The notes under the pieces: model-generated
Database searches by the model: none
What the model saw: only the letters and a program-made list of their open reading frames with translations
What the model was told of the DNA's origin: nothing
Translations under genes and position numbers: made by a program
Source: Phytomonas francai
Taxonomy: Eukaryota > Euglenozoa > Kinetoplastea > Trypanosomatida > Trypanosomatidae
Assembly (NCBI GenBank): GCA_001766655.1
Contig: MJCC01000003.1
Location: 928,205-975,030 of the forward strand
DNA length: 46,826 nucleotides
Reading direction: 5' to 3'
In this document: positions 30,201-36,780 of the stretch, piece after piece
How the letters are laid out: each line of letters opens with the position of its first letter
Numbering within the stretch: position 1 is the first letter of the stretch

Positions 30201-30992
30201 GAGGAGGCCGGCCCCACCGCCTTCCTCGCCCTCGAGGACGGCCTGCCGAACTCGATGTCGACCGTCCTCGCGCACGAGGTCGCGATGTACAACCGGCTGC
30301 TCGAACGCATCCGGCAGACGCTGTCCGACATGGAAAAGGCCCTGCAGGGGCTCACGGTGCTCTCCGTCGACCTCGACGCGATGTACACGTCCTTCCTGAA
30401 CGACCAGGTGCCCCAGCTCTGGAGCGCGGTCGCCTACGCCTCGCTGAAGCCCTTGGGGGCGTGGTACCGTGACTTCCTCCAGAGGGTGGATTTCATCCGG
30501 ACGTGGCTCCATCGAGGCGAGCCCAAGGCGTTCTGGATTGGTGGATTTTTCAATTCGAGCGCCTTCATAACTGGAATTAGTCAGGCCTTCGCGCGTGCTG
30601 AGAAGGTTTCCGTGGATAAGCTCGGGTTCTGCTTTAACATTGTTGACGTCAAAATGGAGCAGCTGGAGGAGGGGCCTCGACAAGGCTGCTACGTTTACGG
30701 TGTTTATGCCGATGCGTGGCGGTGGGACTCCGTAGATCAGGTGATGTCGGACTCCCTGCCTGGGGAACCGTACGATATGCTCCCTGTCATTCACTTCCTT
30801 CCAGAACCATTTCACAAAAAGCCTGAGAATTATCATGCAGTGCCCCTGTATCGCACCACAATTCGGGCGGGTGTGATGTCATCTCTTGGAGCTAGTTCCA
30901 ACTACATTTTGTCAGTAGAATTTCCTTCCGACAAGTCTTCCGACTATTGGCTTCTAAAGGGAGCTGCGTGTGTATGTGCGCTTAACAACTAG
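18258..30992 (+). CDS. Axonemal inner-arm dynein heavy chain
   Basis: One uninterrupted 4244-codon frame, the usual size for a single-headed inner-arm dynein (DNAH1/DNAH6/DNAH7 type), which powers flagellar bending. P-loops: AAA1 GPAGTGKT at 1510-1517, AAA2 GETGTGKT at 1792-1799, AAA3 GHTGVGKS at 2148-2155, AAA4 GVGGSGK at 2518-2524. Walker B CLDEFNRI follows AAA1 and LFIDDLNMP follows AAA3. The coiled-coil stalk with microtubule-binding tip lies about 2740-3070, then AAA5/6 and a C-terminal domain ending LLKGAACVCALNN, like the inner-arm group. Residues 1 to about 200 are low-complexity, Pro/Arg/Ala-rich with an Asp run near 177-183, so the true start might lie later (Met194 is an alternative). 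GC content is very high at 18250-19600, 24550-25420 and 29780-30470. Confidence 0.92.
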   Translation: MQSRLSLSGQHLHPPSPPAPRDSVTHRNPNHVAKDVADACGGVNPLLGRLYSDNPRGASNVGMPNSLLLSVDQPPGALARAPVTTRAPSHVSGASAPVLSRAPSHVADAGAAPLGATRYVGTLQLYTPPRPRDAELRGLLLGPPAHARRRPPGKLRPLARTAPAGGRPAKTPRDPNKNDDDDDDNDGAAVAGMDDAAAGPPPHFRIRRFEKTAPGAPSEFAYLVARPRGLRERFDPYDLEPVSHGELRGRPYYTVSAAGVMRFTGDVPEFMPLATWERDRAIFRRVSALTVFRDYKKWRSFLVWRGVVRRQAMRGSRTFLEKNLFHVHPRLSATLLLVRRRCLSFAATHNFYAAPGETLPLDAYCRALMDHLAAERERLERMVLDLRDHVDQACKAAMLAAQMEREQMNARYSEEDRRKRKLFDIRELGLQQQPSYVELTQRKATCRRLTAFIKLCDYLIISCLTSLAIKAVVNIAADIVYPRAEARESQSEVSTRRGSIALSASLHSDAHHARERRTDSTTNPIPFVGPLFSVEVLYNEKDQCINISPSQVRVVEAVDDIISEYVHTARGIPRLEFMDVFKVYTSNVDERTSLDGPGAGPDVAEMILAEEEYKKSLQSIHSSFTYCFNKVNLYVRGFNVYRDMYVSNSKLDMNAILEQQETIKFFRDHLTLFKYQMDMISSKIPNSKDVTLFRVHSDNLREFFAPSPAACLEAFRQTMPIIVHRYNETLLAGLQTRNSYLSAFPKTVEHYVEYLDYYHNLESELDQIGNSFEFIRELINLLQEESIGIPEQDQEIFRSGTRPQFDKLRTLVQVVEDGKESQQRLFARNIDEQMDQLRRRIEEVYDKAGQPIVNSDEEQVETVIQYIIDLQQEAERIAAREKELRRFQTAIGVEETTVDTMQDMLNDVNMKSKLWVGIADWQAFTDEALVQVFAEVDLENVKEMVQKYTVLVKQVAAKLSNNAAVPKLKAKVEEWRQLLPILQVFTNPKMKAEYHLKVSNIVGPVEDSSSGISRTLAEWNRQFTIKMLLENNVLAHKSKILEISATAIEEDKLQQQIDKVNAMWNVGGPKPPMEFEFHQHKDLKDVFTLVSSSVEDVSALLDDSLIAISTIGSSRCCQGILRTQVDRWEARLKYMQATLDKWVEFQRNWVYLENIFSSSEIRSQWKDDAKRFEKADHFYKDLMRKAHDLPTAYRGLLINPPSFDPGDPPPSGRVLRQELEAYIVELERVLSSLEKKLEEKRRAFPRLYFLSNDDLLDVLAKVRTPELIMPHMLKIFDGIKTLVFGESSTITHLVSMEDEKVELINQSIKARGPVETWMDILEHEMFTTLRRHAQACLEDYEARGDRHEWMFRHPVQLVLIMEQLLWTRSVEEALDKKDTLQRVERLKAANYRALEDLAGLTSSPLSKLERILLSTMITIDVHGRDLVDDMYVNQVHSSREFGWTKQLRVYWEPDEDGRGNIFIRQNNSRFVYGYEYLGAQGRLVITPLTDRIYMTITGALKLYLGTSPQGPAGTGKTETVKDLAKNLARQCIVYNCSDGVTYKMMEKLFSGLIQTGAWACLDEFNRINIEVLSVIASQLLEIKLALQNGQEKFTFQGTPDVRVRSTYGAFATMNPGYAGRTELPDNLKILFRPVAVMTPDFRMIAEVILYSEGFKDARELSLKITQLYKLSSEKLSLQDHYDFGMRAIKSILVMAGDLKRSQPDVPEHWTLIVACNDSNVPKFVAEDLPLFKGIMQDLFPGVSFPEREYEELLPAMRAAMETKKLLDAGAWLTKAIQFYETLIVRHGVMLVGETGTGKTEICRCLAQALTSMGAAGSVNPMARPVHRFVINPKAILLYELYGQLDVNTNEWIDGVLATIMKECVRNSETSKDHRWIILDGPVDTLWIESLNSVLDDSKLLCLDNGERVKLPDTIHMLFEVENLAVASPATVSRCGMVYINAGDLPWSAIVHQWSETKLVAAGVGPLCRKYIISLFDQFVNRGLKWLQKQSPLISAGEINVVQSMCDLFTAMIKSQNVFLTPDPENYATLEPDDEVFRVRNEICNLLFAFSYVWSVGGNVDQDAMDSFDNVARGWFEKLVHFPNQGSVFDITVDIANRMFVPWASMMREYVYDPNTPFFNILVPTVDTVRYGTLTQMLLGSGKPLLFNGHTGVGKSVIMADCLSANKEALQLSVITFQFSAQTSSERTQEMIESKLKQKRKNILVPPPGRTVALFIDDLNMPARELFGASPPIELLRQLMGQGGFYDRKVAGFWKEVREVTVVAACGPPEGGRNPLTPRLTRLFHLLQIPNLSDKSMHRIFSAILGGFLEARNFAKEVKHLTRALVQTSVEVFNGLRRGLRPRPATPHYTFNLRDLAKVFQGMMQVAPRACKDGKAVVRLWMHECMRCFYDRLATPEDRRFFLEDLMVDAVSHLIPASNLQEGLFAETPMIWADFMRFGSSERVYEEVADFTRIPQVLAEYQDEYNSIINLVSAKGREANSTEVQASHLNLVFFKDHCEHLSRLIRILRQPRGNALLVGVGGSGKRTLARLAAYVADCRVFEVAVGKGFSVADFHEFLLEVYTYAGVECRPCVILLSDNQMVHSVMLEDISNILNSGEVPSLFSAEEREKKINACLEGALKVGISNREDVYNFFISRVRDNLHVALCMSPVGDTFRAHCRQFPSLTNCCSIDWLDEWPTEALNGVSENLLKDLEGLMQAEFLYKLPALCVEVHACVVELARAYWEEVRRRYYVTPTSYLEFIEMYKAMFAEQRKTIEEQLDRVQNGKSKMKETDETIGKMRHEIEVKRPLLEQASKETQSVVADLKIRQTKVGEMQIQVRAQQASAAEQQSEASRIASEANSRLAEAKPIITRAKAALDTIQASDLNELRSFANPPSAVLKTAQACMNMFDPKDFNNSWSGGMDWKGAREFLSYRPLLDMIRNYPTENVKPSILQKIQKCINDEEFTVEICSQKGSQTCGSLCAWVHAVSEYSKIVKEVAPMRQAAMEAEQHLAETTAKLQSTQQLLREVEKELAELEENYQRSLKKKNDLETGLRVCIRRLENAETLSSSLKSEGARWSENITQLTTRLDKLPLQTFIASACAAYFGPFTPAFRKRLLKAWLERLEQCDLGVDSGASLIQILGDPVDILSWRVNGLPMDDTSIENAIIAMLSHAPHRWPLFIDPQEQGIKWLMHQFSHQQSSVVSRPAGFARDAKHGHMSMLKVIRLTEPTWMRTLEMQIRLGGVVIIDNVGETLDLALDQLIARRIITREGGVPQIQLTAQSGPIDFHPNFRLFMCTKLANPHFLPDISTRVALINFTITREGLEEQLLGKVVSIEKRELEREKNRMIESISQGECKLKAIEKTILERLNSTKGNILDDSELIGELKAAQSNAEVVNAQQIEANQKMEIISVSREKYRSVAARASVLFFVIADIACIDPMYQYSLQFFVNLVRHEIENTQKPSSYHEESSDMLQSHLMKVIDRLTETTYNQVCRGLFNRDKIILSVLIATSIERQKGTITDAEWQYFVRSTALIPSNLPTLPPELNWMNRQQWGLIQALTLSVPAYKELSESLSQNPTEWKIFATNDEIHTAVVPCGWADRLMDFQKILLVRTFREEKLYLALYNYVSTAMGVQYVETPPFDLATVLQDSTPATPIIFVLSQGADPMGALLAAVKTEGRELQYISLGQGQGENAKRLIANCRTSGSWALLQNCHLSKSFMPELENEVAKLQLASSDTHPDFRLWLTSMPTDFFPVFVLQTSIKLTNEPPTGLRANMIRALGDLTPKDFSPFDDQERISGYSKNESLKKLLYGLCFLHSMVLERRKFGPLGWNVTYEWNDTDLDVSKQWLRLFFEEQDVIPWDPIEYIIGEINYGGRVTDPQDRGLLQTVLRRCICPALLDDAYAFSESGRYVAPGAGSRYEDIRAHVLQLPLVDEPEAFGLHANASLRHQLQTSQYLLATVLAIQPRQVGAVAGALLSPEDEVRHKCRELAAGMPQNLAREEAGPTAFLALEDGLPNSMSTVLAHEVAMYNRLLERIRQTLSDMEKALQGLTVLSVDLDAMYTSFLNDQVPQLWSAVAYASLKPLGAWYRDFLQRVDFIRTWLHRGEPKAFWIGGFFNSSAFITGISQAFARAEKVSVDKLGFCFNIVDVKMEQLEEGPRQGCYVYGVYADAWRWDSVDQVMSDSLPGEPYDMLPVIHFLPEPFHKKPENYHAVPLYRTTIRAGVMSSLGASSNYILSVEFPSDKSSDYWLLKGAACVCALNN

Positions 30993-31432
30993 ATTTTCAG
31001 ACACCTTTTTTTTTGTTTTTGAAGGGGTCAGGGGTGAGAAGAAGGGACCTTTTTGACAAGGTAGTCCTTTCTTTTTTTTTTTTTTCGCTTGCTTCTTTTC
31101 GTTGAATCATGTGAAGCGATTAGAAGAGCACAATGAAGTAACTCTTTTTTCCCCAAAAGAGCCGATTGATGTAGAAATTATTCTTTATTGTAGTGATGTT
31201 CTCATGTATTTAGACACTATTGTTTCGGTTGCTTTTTTCAAAAAAAAAACAACCGACTCGCTGTATTGCTTTGATGTATAGAAGTCCCATCATAGTAATC
31301 GAACCCTAACATTCAGCAGAATTCGGACCGCTAAAAGGTTAATTGTTATTATTTCAAATGATTACTCCAATTTATTGAATCCGCTTTACCTCCCCTCCCC
31401 CTTTTCATTAGAGCATAGCACCACAATCGATA
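30993..31432. other. Intergenic spacer with poly-T and poly-A runs
   Basis: Includes long T tracts (about 31070-31085) and a (T)6...(A)9 near-palindrome around 31221-31255 (GGTTGCTTTTTT and AAAAAACAACC), which could form a hairpin in RNA. No ORF of note. Confidence 0.5.
31384..31411 (+). promoter_or_regulatory. Probable trans-splice acceptor for eL14
   Basis: An almost pure pyrimidine tract (CTTTACCTCCCCTCCCCC then TTTTC) followed by ATTAG ending at 31411, leaving a 21-nt 5' UTR. Short leaders are typical of ribosomal protein mRNAs in these organisms. Confidence 0.6.
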
Positions 31433-31972
31433 ATGGTAAAGAGTCACTACGTTCGTGCTGGGCGCCTGGTGCGCATCCTCCGTGGACCTCGCCAGGACCA
31501 CATCGGCGTCATCGTGGACATCGTCGACGGCAACCGTGTGATCGTCGAGAACCCTGAGGATAAGAAGATGTGGCGCCATGTGCAGAACATCCGCAACATT
31601 GAGCCACTCAAGTTCTGCGAGAAGATCTCGCGCAACTGCAGCGGCAAGGCCCTGAAGGAGGCCTTGGCGTCGTCGAAGATTCTTGAGCGCTACGCAACCA
31701 CCCGCACTGCGGTGCGCGTGGCGGCAAAGAAGGCTCTGGCCACCTCGACGGACTTCGAGCGCTACCAGCTGCGCGTTGCCCGCCGCTCGCGGGCCCACTG
31801 GGCTCGTAAGATCTTCGACGAGGCCGACGCCAAGGAGCCCGTCTCGTGGCATAAGATCGCCCTCCGGAAGATCCAAAAGAAGGCTACCAAGATGGACTCC
31901 ACTGCCGCTGCCAAGAAGCGCATGCAGAAGGCCATCGCCGCACGCGCGAGCAGGAAGGGAGTGAAGGCCTAA
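31433..31972 (+). CDS. RPL14: 60S ribosomal protein L14 (eL14)
   Basis: A 179-residue protein beginning MVKSHYVRAGRLVRILRGPR, a KOW-type SH3 barrel (about 1-60) with the eL14 signature DIVDGNRVIVENPEDKKMW. The trypanosomatid-type C-terminal part is basic and helical (RVARRSRAHWARKIFDEADA, then the Ala/Lys-rich tail RASRKGVKA). It is a structural protein of the large cytosolic ribosomal subunit. Codon use is strongly biased to C/G-ending codons, as expected for a highly expressed gene. Length and ends match the family, so it is intact. Confidence 0.95.
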   Translation: MVKSHYVRAGRLVRILRGPRQDHIGVIVDIVDGNRVIVENPEDKKMWRHVQNIRNIEPLKFCEKISRNCSGKALKEALASSKILERYATTRTAVRVAAKKALATSTDFERYQLRVARRSRAHWARKIFDEADAKEPVSWHKIALRKIQKKATKMDSTAAAKKRMQKAIAARASRKGVKA

Positions 31973-32015
31973 GCATTGTCGTGCTTCTCAACTGTTATTT
32001 TTCAGTAATCTTATT

Positions 32016-32016
<1 letters not shown>

Positions 32017-32046
<30 letters not shown>

Positions 32047-32067
32047 TATATATATATATATATATAT
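32017..32067. repeat. Compound microsatellite (TAAA)7(TA)n
   Basis: Seven TAAA units (32017-32044) run directly into an alternating TA tract (32045-32067), 45 bp after the eL14 stop and so probably in its 3' UTR. Confidence 0.95.
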
Positions 32068-32249
32068 GAAAAAAGGGGAAATGCATCATAACTTTTGGGT
32101 TGTGACCTTTCCAAATGTCCTAGGGATTCTACGTGTGTTTGCGTTGTGTTATAGGAAGATGCTCCCTACTCTTTTAATTTTTAGCGCATAAAGGCGAACG
32201 AAGGTCTCTAGGAAAAAGGAAAAGAATACCACCCCCCACCCTACTAATA

Positions 32250-32960
32250 ATGCTAAATTCATTAAATGATTCCACGACTTTTGACGAGCTGCTGATTCAA
32301 TGGATCTCGGAGGTTGTGACGCTTCCTCATAAATCTGTGTATCGCATTCTGCAAGAGGAGATAGGCGCGTTGAATGCCGGTGAGGGTAACTCTGAGGAAC
32401 TTCAACCTCGCAGGGATGCGCTAGAGCAGGCTCTCAATGCCCTGAAACTGAGGCCTGATCCATCAAATCTACGCCAGGCGGCTATATCGCTGACAACGAC
32501 CATAGATCTCAGTACCCTCTATTCTCTATTGGATACGAACTGCACTCTAATTATTGTGTTTGGTACGCAACGATCCCTTTTCCACGGCATCGAGGACGTT
32601 ATAGAGGAGCTTTGTCAGCAACAAGAGTCCATTTTTTGTCTGCGGGACGATGCTTCCACACTTAGTGAGGTTTCCAATATTGTGCAGGGGGTTTCGCCTG
32701 TGCAGGCGTGGGTGCACCAGCCTCAGCCAGGGATGGGAATTAGTGGCTGCCGTTGTCAGGTTGGAACGTTGGTGACATATTTTGAGGATTACGAGCAAAC
32801 CTCCCCGCTGTTTTCACTTCAGACGTTGGTTTCTTTCACACCAGACGGGCTCCATGCAGATCATGTAGAGCGTATTTTACTTGTCGAAGATGCATCTATT
32901 GAAGTCATACAGCCTAACGTTCATTTTGGTTCGTTCTTAAGAAAGAAAGGCACAGCTTAG
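32250..32960 (+). CDS. Hypothetical protein, 236 aa
   Basis: ATG at 32250 with a pyrimidine/A-rich leader. The N-terminal 90 residues look all-helical (a possible helical bundle with LPHKSVYRILQEEIGAL). The C-terminal part from about 100 alternates strands and turns (LIIVFGTQRSLFHGIEDVIEEL, then GCRCQVGTLVTYFEDY). There is no signal peptide or membrane segment. I cannot assign a family. It starts about 280 bp after eL14 and ends 234 bp before the F-box-like gene. Balanced composition and codon use support a real gene. Confidence 0.65.
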   Translation: MLNSLNDSTTFDELLIQWISEVVTLPHKSVYRILQEEIGALNAGEGNSEELQPRRDALEQALNALKLRPDPSNLRQAAISLTTTIDLSTLYSLLDTNCTLIIVFGTQRSLFHGIEDVIEELCQQQESIFCLRDDASTLSEVSNIVQGVSPVQAWVHQPQPGMGISGCRCQVGTLVTYFEDYEQTSPLFSLQTLVSFTPDGLHADHVERILLVEDASIEVIQPNVHFGSFLRKKGTA

Positions 32961-33107
32961 CGTAATTCATGTGGACCTGCCTATACCCTTTGTTTCAGGT
33001 CCGATCTTTTTCCCCTCTCTTTCCTCGTGTACTGTATTTGTATGAAAAAATCAATTGAGACGGCAGACTGCAGCGAGGGCTGAACGGGATTTCATTGCTC
33101 ATTGTTC

Positions 33108-33134
33108 ATGTTTGTATATTTTTCCCATTTTCAG
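33108..33134 (+). promoter_or_regulatory. Probable trans-splice acceptor for the F-box-like gene
   Basis: A T-rich tract followed by CAG ending at 33134, 60 nt before the ATG at 33195. It lies inside the apparent upstream extension of the frame, which argues against starting the protein at TTG 33102. Confidence 0.55.
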
Positions 33135-33194
33135 GGATCTCAAGAAGGTAAAGGTCTGATTGCTTTACATCATTTTTTTCTTATCAACCCTAAA

Positions 33195-34505
33195 ATGACA
33201 ACCAAGGCTCAGTCGCCCTCTTCCTTGAACGATGATGTTATTGCCATTGCGGACGCCATCTTGAAATCCGTACCTTTAGAAACGAATCGCGTACTCTGCA
33301 CGAAAAGTCGTACTGGCCCCTCTTTCGTTATCACGAAATACGCGAGCTTTGACGAGCTACGCCGGGCGAAGCTTCGAAAAGACCCTCACGTCGCCTTAAG
33401 ACGTGAGCTCGAGGGGCTGCAGGAGGCCCCGAAGCCTCGAGATGACTTTTCCGTCCTCTCGGATGCCGTCATCGAGGGGATCGTCCGCTACTGCGATCCG
33501 GTATCCTTTGCCGTGGTCCAGCTCGGCGCGACCTGCCATCGTCTACGGCGGCTATGTCTTGCCTACGTGGGGTTGGAGGGCGTCTGCATTATTCCCGACA
33601 TGATCGCGTACGCGCGGCTCGGCGAGCTCGACCGTCTCCTGCGGGGCTCGCTGACGGCCTACCTCAGCGTCCCCGGCCGTCGCGCGCGGCTTCGGCGGAT
33701 TTCGTTGATAAATTTAAAAGGCCTCCCCGCGGCGCTCGCGGGGATTCCCGGGCCGCTGCTGGACCCCGTCCCCGCCCTGCAGTTGGTCTTCCGGCTGCCG
33801 TATCTCTCCTTTTTAGACCTCCGCGGCGTGCGTTGGGCGCGGACGGCCCACAGCCTCCCGGCTTTACAGCACTTTTTAGAAGATTTGCACCTCGTGGGGC
33901 CGAATTTGCAGGTGCTGAAGCTCGACGCGGGGCTTTTGCGCGCGTGGGCGGGGGGGTGGTGGCGCGGCCATCCCTTTTTGCACACACTCGTCGTGGGCGC
34001 GCGCGGCGGCGGCGGCGTGGCCTCGCGGCCGTTGGCGCTTCCGGCGGATCTTTTCGCGATGCTCCGCGGCGGCCCCGACGGCGGGCCCGCGCGGCGGTGG
34101 ACGCTGAAGATTTGGGAGCCCTTGGCCCCGGACGCGATCGCGCAGCTCCTCTTGCCCGACGAGCCGCTCGTCCATCTTCAGGTGCTCGCGGTGAATCTGC
34201 GCGGGAACTGCGCACCGGCGGAGCCGCACGGGAGGTCCTTTTCCGACGCGATTCTCATCGACGCGGGGCATTTGCGGACGGCGAAGGCGAAGCGCGCGAT
34301 CTCGCCCGGAACGGAGCCCGCGGAGGCCGTTCTCTTCCCGAGTTTGGAATCGGTTACGTTGGTCGAGGTCGAGGAGTACGCGTTGGTCGCGGTGGGGGTC
34401 TTTGCGAGGCTCTTGACATCGGCGCCGAATTTGGTAAACTTCAGCATATGCAATACGACCCGAGCGCCCGCGTCGAGTGGGGCAAAGGAAAAGTCGAAAG
34501 AATAA
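33195..34505 (+). CDS. F-box-like protein with leucine-rich C-terminal region
   Basis: 436 residues from the first ATG after the splice acceptor. An F-box-like motif lies near residues 89-125 (DFSVLSDAVIEGIVRYCDP then QLGATCHRLRRLCLAYVG), with the spaced Leu/Ile, Asp-Pro and C-terminal Cys/Arg-Leu pattern of the family. The rest has irregular leucine-rich repeats (for example LPYLSFLDLRGVRW and PNLQVLKLDAGLL), as in FBXL proteins that choose substrates for SCF ubiquitin ligases. The match is moderate and rests on pattern only. The ends of the gene are near 45% GC but about 33580-34350 is near 75%. A second frame stays open past the stop (see findings). Confidence 0.5.
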   Translation: MTTKAQSPSSLNDDVIAIADAILKSVPLETNRVLCTKSRTGPSFVITKYASFDELRRAKLRKDPHVALRRELEGLQEAPKPRDDFSVLSDAVIEGIVRYCDPVSFAVVQLGATCHRLRRLCLAYVGLEGVCIIPDMIAYARLGELDRLLRGSLTAYLSVPGRRARLRRISLINLKGLPAALAGIPGPLLDPVPALQLVFRLPYLSFLDLRGVRWARTAHSLPALQHFLEDLHLVGPNLQVLKLDAGLLRAWAGGWWRGHPFLHTLVVGARGGGGVASRPLALPADLFAMLRGGPDGGPARRWTLKIWEPLAPDAIAQLLLPDEPLVHLQVLAVNLRGNCAPAEPHGRSFSDAILIDAGHLRTAKAKRAISPGTEPAEAVLFPSLESVTLVEVEEYALVAVGVFARLLTSAPNLVNFSICNTTRAPASSGAKEKSKE

Positions 34506-35210
34506 CAAATAGCGCACAGCGCGAAGCATTTTTTCCCCGTGTCTCTAATCCGAAAGTATTACCACCTTTTTATGGAAAGAGAGAATATTCAACAAGCTAT
34601 TCATACTTCCCGGCACACCATGGACTACCGATACTACGTAATTTTCCATCTAAGGGGGAAGCCGCAAAAGCAAAAAAGGAACCGGGGAAAAGGATGTGAG
34701 CGAGGAATGCAGTGTATAAGTAAGTTTTCCTGGAAGAAGGAAGCCTGCCGATCCAGAGATGATTACCTATATATCGATGTATAGTATATTTGACTCATTT
34801 TAAACCGTGAAAGGGTCATTGAAAAGTGAAGAAATGTGTCTGTTATGCGATCCTTTTAATTCTTTATTTGTTGAAAGGGGAAGGATGCTCGCTTTATCGA
34901 GTATCATGATAGCTGAAAGACTTAATTGAATCAACATTTAGTGTATCCAATAGGATGAGATAGCCATTCCTTTTCGCTGTTCCTCTGTTATTTTATTTAT
35001 CAAAAGGAGAATAGACACTTACACTTACTTCTCTTTTTTTTTTTTTCTTAGATTAAGACGGATAGGCACAATTCCATTTCTAGATAGATATTAGATATAG
35101 AGAAGGAAGTCAAGAGTCTGAACAATAAAGCCAAAGGAGGATTCATTAATTTTGGCATAATATATAGTTTTACCTAGAGTTTTCTTATTTTATTCTTTTT
35201 TATTTCAAAG
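34506..35210. other. Intergenic spacer with strong splice acceptor
   Basis: AT-rich spacer. ACTTCTC followed by a long T run and CTTAG, with the AG at 35050-35051, is the best acceptor for the RING gene and gives a 5' UTR of about 160 nt. A second AG lies directly before the ATG (35209-35210). Two overlapping frames (ending at 34699 and 34784) are open at its left end; neither is convincing. Confidence 0.5.
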
Positions 35211-36491
35211 ATGGAAATACATCCAGAAAAGGATGTTGTAAACTGCATTGAGTGCTGTGAGTGTGCGGTTCCGGTCGGAACGGACGGCCCCCAGCGCGCG
35301 GCCCTTCTCCTTCCTTGTCAACACGTCATGCATTTAAGCTGCATGGAATTTGTAAAGCGTCATATGAAATTGAAAAAAATGTACGACGAAACAAAACCTA
35401 CTAGTCTTTTGCTCGAGGAGATGGTTTGCCCGGGGTGTCGGGAGCCTGTGCAGTGCGCAATTCCGCTCTTTACGACGTCTGAGGTGCTTTCCCAGCCATC
35501 CTCGGATGAAGAGGCGGCGAAAAGGGACTTTGAGCGGATCCATCACGCGCAGAAACGATACCTCAAGCGCGTCCACCGCACCCTTCAGCTGAAGGCGAAT
35601 GTCATGCAGATCAGCCGCGAATGCGCGGCCCTGCACATCCAACGCACGGCGTTTTTACGCGATGTTGAGCAGCATAATCGGCTCTTTCCCGCGCGGAAAG
35701 GAATCGGGACGGGCGCCTGCGCGAGCGGCTCACTTGCCTCGCTCTCCTTTTCCAACATGTCGACGACGGAGCTGGAGCTTTACCTCACGCAGACCATTCC
35801 GGTGCTCAATCAGACCCAAACCGCACTGCTAGAAAAGCGGCGGGCCGTCGAAAAGCATAAACACGCCCTCCTTGCGCTGAAGGAAAAGTATCACGCGAGA
35901 AAAAAGGAGGTGCGGCTCGCGAAGGATAGGGTTTTGACCCCGTTGGCGATTCAGAAACCGAATACCAGCCTCACACCGCAGCCCGCAACGTTTGAAAAAG
36001 CGGCGGTGGAGTCGACAGGGCGGGTGTCGTTAAGCCCAGCAAACGAGGCTGCCTCGCGTACTTCCATGCATTCTTCGCGGAGTTTGGACAAGGATGTTTT
36101 CTTTGTTGATGTAGATTTGGAGTCGACTGCTATGAGACGAGAAGATAACCGCGTAAAAAGACGAAGTAATTCTCAAAGAAGTAGCAGTAGTTATCATCCT
36201 CGGCAACAACATAAGCAAACGGTTTTTGACGCCGTGGTGGTTTCTTCCAGTGAGGAGGGAGAGGAGGAGGATAGTACTGGTGTTGTGGAATGTGGGGAAG
36301 GAATATCGACGAATACATTTACCAATAATCACAGATTGGCAGAAGTGGATAATGATCAAGAAATCACTTCGGCAATGTTTTTCCCGCGATGGGTGGGCGG
36401 GCGAGATATGAAGAGGGAAATGCAGGTCAGGCAGCTTCAGCTGCTGCCTCGTCGAGAAAACTATCTCTGGCAATCTTCCCTCCCATTTTAA
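35211..36491 (+). CDS. RING finger protein with coiled coil (putative E3 ligase)
   Basis: A 426-residue protein. The N-terminal RING-H2-like finger uses C15 and C18 (or C12 and C15), C36, H38, H41, C44, C73 and C76. The loop between C44 and C73 is longer than usual. A coiled coil follows at about 105-245, and a Ser-rich, acidic, probably disordered region (about 255-375) includes SSSEEGEEED. RING plus coiled coil is the layout of several ubiquitin ligases such as the TRAIP type, but no specific ortholog is clear. The terminal 40 residues (RWVGGRDMKREMQVRQ...) look ordered again and might be a binding motif. Confidence 0.6.
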   Translation: MEIHPEKDVVNCIECCECAVPVGTDGPQRAALLLPCQHVMHLSCMEFVKRHMKLKKMYDETKPTSLLLEEMVCPGCREPVQCAIPLFTTSEVLSQPSSDEEAAKRDFERIHHAQKRYLKRVHRTLQLKANVMQISRECAALHIQRTAFLRDVEQHNRLFPARKGIGTGACASGSLASLSFSNMSTTELELYLTQTIPVLNQTQTALLEKRRAVEKHKHALLALKEKYHARKKEVRLAKDRVLTPLAIQKPNTSLTPQPATFEKAAVESTGRVSLSPANEAASRTSMHSSRSLDKDVFFVDVDLESTAMRREDNRVKRRSNSQRSSSSYHPRQQHKQTVFDAVVVSSSEEGEEEDSTGVVECGEGISTNTFTNNHRLAEVDNDQEITSAMFFPRWVGGRDMKREMQVRQLQLLPRRENYLWQSSLPF

Positions 36492-36536
36492 ATGAATCTG
36501 AATAGATGATAGTTATTTTTATAAGGTTCAGAAAGA

Positions 36537-36550
36537 GGGAGGGGGGGGGG
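36537..36550. repeat. G-rich homopolymer run in 3' flank
   Basis: GGGA followed by ten G on the + strand, 45-60 bp after the RING gene's stop. Homopolymer G is rare in these AT-rich spacers. Confidence 0.8.
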
Positions 36551-36780
36551 AAGGTAATAAATTTGATGTTTTTTTTTTCATTTTTCACTTCTGCTCCCTT
36601 TTCCTTGCTGTGTGATGTTGCTTTTCCTAAACTAGAATTACTATAGTATCAATATCATATGGTAATTTAAAAATGAGGCTATTCATATTATAAATTCATA
36701 TTTGATACCTTTCCTATTTTACCTTAAAATTTTTCTTAAAGGGGAATATTAATGGGTTTTTGTGTAGTTTGGCCACACTA

